A program made the translations under genes and the position numbers. The notes under the pieces were generated by a model, which saw only the letters and a list, made by a program, of their open reading frames with translations, was not told the DNA's origin and did no database searches. From Corallococcus exercitus (GTDB lineage: Bacteria; Myxococcota; Myxococcia; Myxococcales; Myxococcaceae), in NCBI RefSeq assembly GCF_003611585.1, contig NZ_RAVW01000032.1, forward strand, positions 1 to 38,795: a stretch of DNA of 38,795 bases. Reading direction: 5' to 3'. Numbering within the stretch: the stretch's first letter is position 1; every line of letters begins with the position of its first letter. This document shows, one piece after another, positions 32,456 through 38,795 of the stretch.

Positions 32456-34228
32456 TTAGACGGACACCGACTGCGCGTTGCGGCCGTGGACGAAGTAGGT
32501 CGTGATGACGCGCGTCACGACGATGGACGTGAACAGCGACGCCAGCAGACCCACGATGAGCGTGGTGGCGAAGCCGCGGACCGGACCCGTTCCCGTGAAG
32601 AACAGGATGAAGCCCGCGATGAGCGTCGTCACGTGCGCGTCGAAGATGGTCCAGAAGGCGCGGTCGTAGCCCTGGTCCACCGCCGCGCGCGCGGACTTGC
32701 CGTGGGACAGCTCCTCGCGGATGCGCTCGTTGATGAGCACGTTCGCGTCCACCGCGATGCCCAGCGTGAGCACGAAGCCCGCGATGCCCGGCAGCGTCAG
32801 CGTGGCGTTGAAGAACGCCAGGCCGGCCAGGATGAGCAGACCGTTGAGCAGCAGCGCCACGTCCGCGATGAGGCCGGACTTGCGGTAGTAGATGGCCATG
32901 AAGACGACGACGAGCGCCAGGCCCACCAGCGCGGCCAGGCTGCCCTTCTTGATGAGCTCGTCGCCCAGCGTCGCGCCCACCTGACGGATTTCGCCCACCG
33001 TCACCGGCGCGGGCAGCGCGCCCGCCTTGAGCACCAGCGCCAGCGTCTGCGCCTCGCCCAGCCACTCCTCGAAGCTGCGCCCGGCGGCGCGGCCCATGGT
33101 GATGCGCGCGCGGCCGCCACCAATCTTCTCGTTGATGCGCGGGGCGGTGTGCACGTTGTCGTCCAGCACGATGGCCATCCGGCGGCCCACGGCGGCCTCA
33201 GTGAGCTTCTCGAACTCGCGCGAACCGGCCGGGTCGAAGGCGATGTTCACCTCCGGCTCGTTCATCTGGCTGACGGACGCGTCCGCGCCCGCCAGGCTCT
33301 CACCCGTGAGCGGAACGTTCTTGTCCAGCAGGTAGCTGCGGTACGCGATGCAGTCGTTCTTCTTCACCGGGCTCGGCACGCACTCGGTGACGACGTCGCG
33401 GCCTTCCGGCGTCTTGTCCTTCGCGTACGCCAGCAGCGCCTCGCGGTTGGGCGAGGACAGCTGCGGGAAGCCCTCGTCCTCCACCAGGGTGATCTTGCTC
33501 TCCGCCGGGGGCGGGTGCTGCTGGAACATTTGCGCGAACACCTGGGGGTTGGTGTCGTCCACCATCCGGAACTCCAGCTGCGCGGTGGTGCCCACCAGCT
33601 CCTTGGCCTGCTCCGGGTTGCTGCGGCCGGGCAGCGAGATCTGGATGGAGTCCGTGCCCAGCTTGCGCACGTCCACTTCCGCCACGCCCCACTTGTCGAT
33701 GCGGCGGCGGATGACGAGCATGGCCTGGTCCACGGCCTCGTCACGGAAGCGGTTCACCTGGCCCTCGTCCGGCTTGAGCACCAGCGTGCCGCCGTTGCGC
33801 GACTCCAGGGAGAAGTCCGTGAAGGTGGCGAGCACTTCCTTCTGGATGGCGTCCATGGTCGCCGGGTCCTTCGCGGTCAGCGTCAGCTCCAGCCGCTCCG
33901 GATCCGTGTCCGCCGTCACCTCGCCCAGCTTCTTGTCGTTGACGTAGGTGGCGATCTGCGTCCCGCGGCGCTCGGTGCGCTTCTGCAGGGCCGTCTTGGT
34001 GTCCACCCGCATCACCATGTGGATGCCACCCTGCAGGTCCAGCCCCAGGTTGAGGCGGTACCTGGCGGGGGGCGCCCACCGGGGCAGCCGCTGCTCCAGC
34101 ACGGCGATGTTGTTGCGCTCGGCGCGGTCCAACACCACCAGCGAGTAGTACGTCGGGACGAGGAACCAGATAGTCCCCAGCGTCACCGCGACAATCATTC
34201 CGAACTTCCACCACCAGCCGCGGTCCAT
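32456..34228 (-). CDS. secD: Protein translocase subunit SecD
   Basis: A 590-residue partner of SecF. N-terminal membrane segment (about 9-30), then 'LGLDLQGGIHMVMRV' (the SecD D-L-Q-G-G motif). The periplasmic P1 domain contains a large central region (about 80-390). The C-terminal membrane bundle includes 'AALVGLALVVVFMAIYY', 'GIAVDANVLINERIREE' and 'TLIVGLLASLFTSIVVTRV'. The length matches SecD (590-620). ATG 34228 overlaps the yajC stop by one base (TAATG), a tight coupling. It acts in the inner membrane after SecYEG. Confidence 0.95.
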   Translation of the reverse strand: MDRGWWWKFGMIVAVTLGTIWFLVPTYYSLVVLDRAERNNIAVLEQRLPRWAPPARYRLNLGLDLQGGIHMVMRVDTKTALQKRTERRGTQIATYVNDKKLGEVTADTDPERLELTLTAKDPATMDAIQKEVLATFTDFSLESRNGGTLVLKPDEGQVNRFRDEAVDQAMLVIRRRIDKWGVAEVDVRKLGTDSIQISLPGRSNPEQAKELVGTTAQLEFRMVDDTNPQVFAQMFQQHPPPAESKITLVEDEGFPQLSSPNREALLAYAKDKTPEGRDVVTECVPSPVKKNDCIAYRSYLLDKNVPLTGESLAGADASVSQMNEPEVNIAFDPAGSREFEKLTEAAVGRRMAIVLDDNVHTAPRINEKIGGGRARITMGRAAGRSFEEWLGEAQTLALVLKAGALPAPVTVGEIRQVGATLGDELIKKGSLAALVGLALVVVFMAIYYRKSGLIADVALLLNGLLILAGLAFFNATLTLPGIAGFVLTLGIAVDANVLINERIREELSHGKSARAAVDQGYDRAFWTIFDAHVTTLIAGFILFFTGTGPVRGFATTLIVGLLASLFTSIVVTRVITTYFVHGRNAQSVSV

Positions 34229-34578
34229 TACTTCTCCTCCTTCTTCTCAGCGGGGAGCGCCGCCGGGGCGCCCGCCACCGGAACGGATCCCTTCGCACTG
34301 ACAGCCGTCTTGAGCACGCGCACGCGCACCCCGCTGGCGATTTCCAGCGTCACGGTGGAGTCGTCCACCTGGTGGATGCGACCGAGGATGCCGCCGGACG
34401 TCACGACGTCATCCCCCTTCTTCAGCCCCGCGAGCAGGTTGCGGTGCTCCTTGAGCTGCTTCTGCTGGGGGCGGATCATCACGAAGTACATGATGGCCAC
34501 CAGCACGGCGAGGAAGCCGAAGGTCCCCAGGGGGGAACCGGCCCCGGCCTGCGCGAGAATCAGGAAACTGTCAGCCAC
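34228..34578 (-). CDS. yajC: SecDF accessory protein YajC
   Basis: A 116-residue small membrane protein of the SecDF-YajC complex. One transmembrane segment ('LGTFGFLAVLVAIMYFVMI', about 16-34) is followed by 'RPQQKQLKEHRNLLAGLKKGDDVVTSGG', the YajC signature in pieces ('RPQQKQ' and 'GDDVVTSGGI'), and a C-terminal beta domain with an Ala/Pro/Glu tail. GTG 34578 is chosen: it has GAGG about seven bases upstream and gives the standard short N-terminus. The longer frame to 34647 has no support. The stop overlaps the secD start. Confidence 0.92.
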   Translation of the reverse strand: MADSFLILAQAGAGSPLGTFGFLAVLVAIMYFVMIRPQQKQLKEHRNLLAGLKKGDDVVTSGGILGRIHQVDDSTVTLEIASGVRVRVLKTAVSAKGSVPVAGAPAALPAEKKEEK

Positions 34579-34729
34579 GTACTGCCTCGTCGTTTGAAGG
34601 GGAGGACTCGGAAACGCGGCCCCGACCCGGCGTACGGGTGGGGTCAAAACATCCGAAAGGGTGGCCTCTTAGCAAGGGCGCCCCATGTGAGCAAGTGAAC
34701 GCCGGAAGCGCGGCAATCCCGTTGCCCGC

Positions 34730-37072
<2,343 letters not shown>

Positions 37073-38179
37073 TCAGTAGAGCTGCTGGAACTCGGCGCCC
37101 GGGTAGTAGTGGGAGAGGATCTCCCGGTACGACTTGCCCTGGTCGGCGAAGGCCTTGGCGCCCCACTGGCACAGCCCCGCCCCGTGGCCGAAGCCACGCC
37201 CGGTGAACACGTAGTTCTTGCCGGAGGCTTCCACGTCGAAGTCCAGGCTCTTGAGGCGCGTGTAGCCCAGCTTTCGGCGGAACTGCACGCCGTCCACCAC
37301 GGAGCCATCGGCCAGCGTCACGCGGGTCACCCGGTGCGTGGGCGTGCGACCGGTGACGCGCATGCCGTCCGGCGAGGACTTCAGCGCCTTGCGCAGCTCC
37401 GCCTCGGGGAGGGTCGCGGACCAGCGGCTGGCGGGCAGCTTGCCGCAGGGGCAGTCGACAGGCTGCAGGTAGGGCAGGTTCCGCTGGAGGGCATCCTGGC
37501 CGGACTCGGTGTGTCCTCCGCAGGAGGCATGGAAGTACGCCTCGATGGGGGCCAGGTCGTACGTGAGCACCTCGCCCCGCGTGGCCTCCACGGCGGCGCG
37601 CGTCTTGGCGTCCTCGCGGTTCACGCCGCCGTACACCTGGTGGAGCACGCTGCTGCCCATGTGGAAGGCGGCGCCGTAGGAATCGAGCTTCTTCTGCAGC
37701 GCGTACGTCCGGGCGGCCACGGCCTGGGCCTTGAGGGCCTCCAGGGGGAAGGACACGGGCATCTCGCTGCCGAGCACCGCCGCGAGGTAGTCCTCCAGGG
37801 GGATGACGTTGATGAGCTGGAGGCTGTTCTTGAAGACGCGCACGACGACGTCGCCACGCACCTGCGCGCTGCCCGCCTTGAGGGGCTCGTTGCCGGGGCC
37901 CCCCGCGTCGGTGGCCTCCATGCCGCCACGGAAGCGGATGGCGTCCCCGATGACAGGCGCCCCGTTCACCTCCAGCTTGCCGTTGCGGCGGCGAACGGTG
38001 GCCTGTCCGCCGCTGATGGCGACGAAGGTGCCGTCCTCGGCATCGGGGCCGAAGCCCAGGCCCCGGCCGCTCACGCGGACCTCGTCGCCGGGGTCGTCCA
38101 TGGCAATGCGCATCGTCTCCACGGCGAACGCCCGCGACGACGCGAGCAGGAGCAGCAGCAGTGCCACACGTTGCAACAT
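37073..38179 (-). CDS. SpoIID/LytB-domain protein, putative peptidoglycan lytic enzyme
   Basis: A 368-residue exported protein: signal ending 'SSRAFA' (about residue 19), an N-terminal beta domain (20-115), then a SpoIID domain: 'LEDYLAAVLGSEMP' with E139, the position of the catalytic Glu of Bacillus SpoIID, 'EALKAQAVAARTYAL', 'YFHASCGGHTES' and 'GRGFGHGAGLCQWGAKAFA'. SpoIID-type enzymes cleave denuded glycan strands by lytic transglycosylation, and in Gram-negatives homologues work in peptidoglycan remodelling. ATG 38179 is chosen from the signal peptide; the frame is open further upstream without a signal. It is first in the minus block and 117 bases from the divergent gene at 38297. Myxospore involvement would be inference only. 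Confidence 0.88.
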   Translation of the reverse strand: MLQRVALLLLLLASSRAFAVETMRIAMDDPGDEVRVSGRGLGFGPDAEDGTFVAISGGQATVRRRNGKLEVNGAPVIGDAIRFRGGMEATDAGGPGNEPLKAGSAQVRGDVVVRVFKNSLQLINVIPLEDYLAAVLGSEMPVSFPLEALKAQAVAARTYALQKKLDSYGAAFHMGSSVLHQVYGGVNREDAKTRAAVEATRGEVLTYDLAPIEAYFHASCGGHTESGQDALQRNLPYLQPVDCPCGKLPASRWSATLPEAELRKALKSSPDGMRVTGRTPTHRVTRVTLADGSVVDGVQFRRKLGYTRLKSLDFDVEASGKNYVFTGRGFGHGAGLCQWGAKAFADQGKSYREILSHYYPGAEFQQLY

Positions 38180-38296
38180 GGTCCAACAGTCTAGGGGCGG
38201 AGCGATCCGCCTCAAGAAATCGGCCGGAACCCGCCGGCAAACACCCACGGCCGCAGCCCGCGAAAACCCCAGGCGGATGCCGCAGAATAGAGCCCC

Positions 38297-38795
38297 GTGA
38301 CCGCCTCCGTCCCCGATGCCGCCCGCCTGTCCCCCGAGGCCCTCGTCGCGGCCCTGCGCGAGCTGGCGCCCCGCACGTCCGCCGTGCTGGTGCGCCGGCT
38401 GGTGGAGCGCCGTCCCCTGGCGGAGTGCGCGGCCTGGTACGGGATTTCAAGCGACGCCTTCTCGGTGCTCCTGCTCCGCTCCGCGGAGGCCCTGGCCCGT
38501 CAGCTGGGACTGTCCGCGAGGTCCCCCGAGAGCCAGGAGGAAGCCACCGCCTGGGAGCGCATGCTGGCCATGGCCGTGGAGAAGGACACCGCGCCCGTGC
38601 CGGTGGCGCTCGCCCCCGTGGCCTGGCTGTGCCGGCGGATGCATGAGCTGGGACCTGAGCTGGAGGCCGCGCTGGCCCGGGCCGCCGAGGACGACGCGAA
38701 CTCGCCTGGAAGGGCGCGGGAGGACTGGCTGCGGAAGCTGGCCGTGGCCGCGCTCCTGGCCCTGACCGCCTGGCTCTACTGGAGCCGCCCCCCCG
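38297..38795 (+). CDS. Partial protein with sigma region 4-like HTH and membrane segment
   Basis: An open frame from GTG 38297 reaches the right edge after about 166 residues. Residues about 27-70 ('TSAVLVRRLVERRPLAECAAWYGIS' in part) resemble the helix-turn-helix of sigma-70 region 4, but without region 2. After a mixed helical stretch comes one hydrophobic segment ('KLAVAALLALTAWLYW', about 148-163) near the edge, so the HTH-like part would be cytoplasmic if membrane-anchored. GC3 is strong and continuous, which supports coding. Alternative: an unrelated helical protein with an accidental HTH-like pattern. It is divergent from the SpoIID-like gene. Confidence 0.6.
   Translation, partial: MTASVPDAARLSPEALVAALRELAPRTSAVLVRRLVERRPLAECAAWYGISSDAFSVLLLRSAEALARQLGLSARSPESQEEATAWERMLAMAVEKDTAPVPVALAPVAWLCRRMHELGPELEAALARAAEDDANSPGRAREDWLRKLAVAALLALTAWLYWSRPP

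Noticed and set aside
31292-34597. An 1101-codon plus-strand open frame opposite yajC-secD-secF
   Set aside because: Its translation is His/Arg/Val-rich with no recognisable motif, while the opposite strand encodes full SecD, SecF and YajC.

Overview
The window looks like chromosome from a myxobacterium, most likely Myxococcaceae (Myxococcus/Corallococcus/Pyxidicoccus type). The signs are very high G+C with almost exclusively G/C third codon positions, a DUF2381 (Myxococcus paralogous family) gene, many lipoproteins and outer-membrane barrels, a menaquinone gene and a SpoIID-like gene in a Gram-negative setting. Genus is inference; no rRNA or tRNA gene was seen.

Layout. 1-1756: three minus-strand genes (a partial hypothetical, a lipoprotein, a DUF2381 protein). 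1820-4932: type II menB, divergent from a small ABM-fold monooxygenase, an Fe-ADH-like dehydrogenase and nth. 4937-7594: minus-strand lipoproteins with a probably frameshifted small gene between them. 7720-12281: an M14-type zinc carboxypeptidase and a membrane-anchored TPR/CHAT putative cysteine protease. 12295-15480: three paralogous JmjC/cupin_8-type oxygenase genes on the minus strand, one of which has lost its iron ligands, with a 56-residue proline-rich ORF on the opposite strand between them.

15490-21660 is a clearly AT-richer, probably transferred island. It encodes HsdS, a PtuA/RloA-like AAA ATPase, a PtuB-like (TIGR02646-type) HNH nuclease and HsdM, tightly packed on one strand. There is no hsdR in the window. 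It reads as a Type I modification enzyme whose effector slot is taken by a Septu-like ATPase/HNH pair, and it is the best candidate here for an unusual defence system.

21667-31192 returns to myxobacterial composition: an OprB-like porin, aspS, a run of envelope genes (barrel, HExxH lipoprotein, barrel), a YHS-domain protein, recJ and another barrel. 31265-38179 is a minus-strand housekeeping block in the order spoIID-like, queA, tgt, yajC, secD, secF, joining queuosine tRNA modification to the SecDF-YajC translocase accessory complex. The window ends inside a plus-strand gene with a sigma region 4-like helix-turn-helix and a membrane segment.

All family calls are from reading the translations; no database search was possible.
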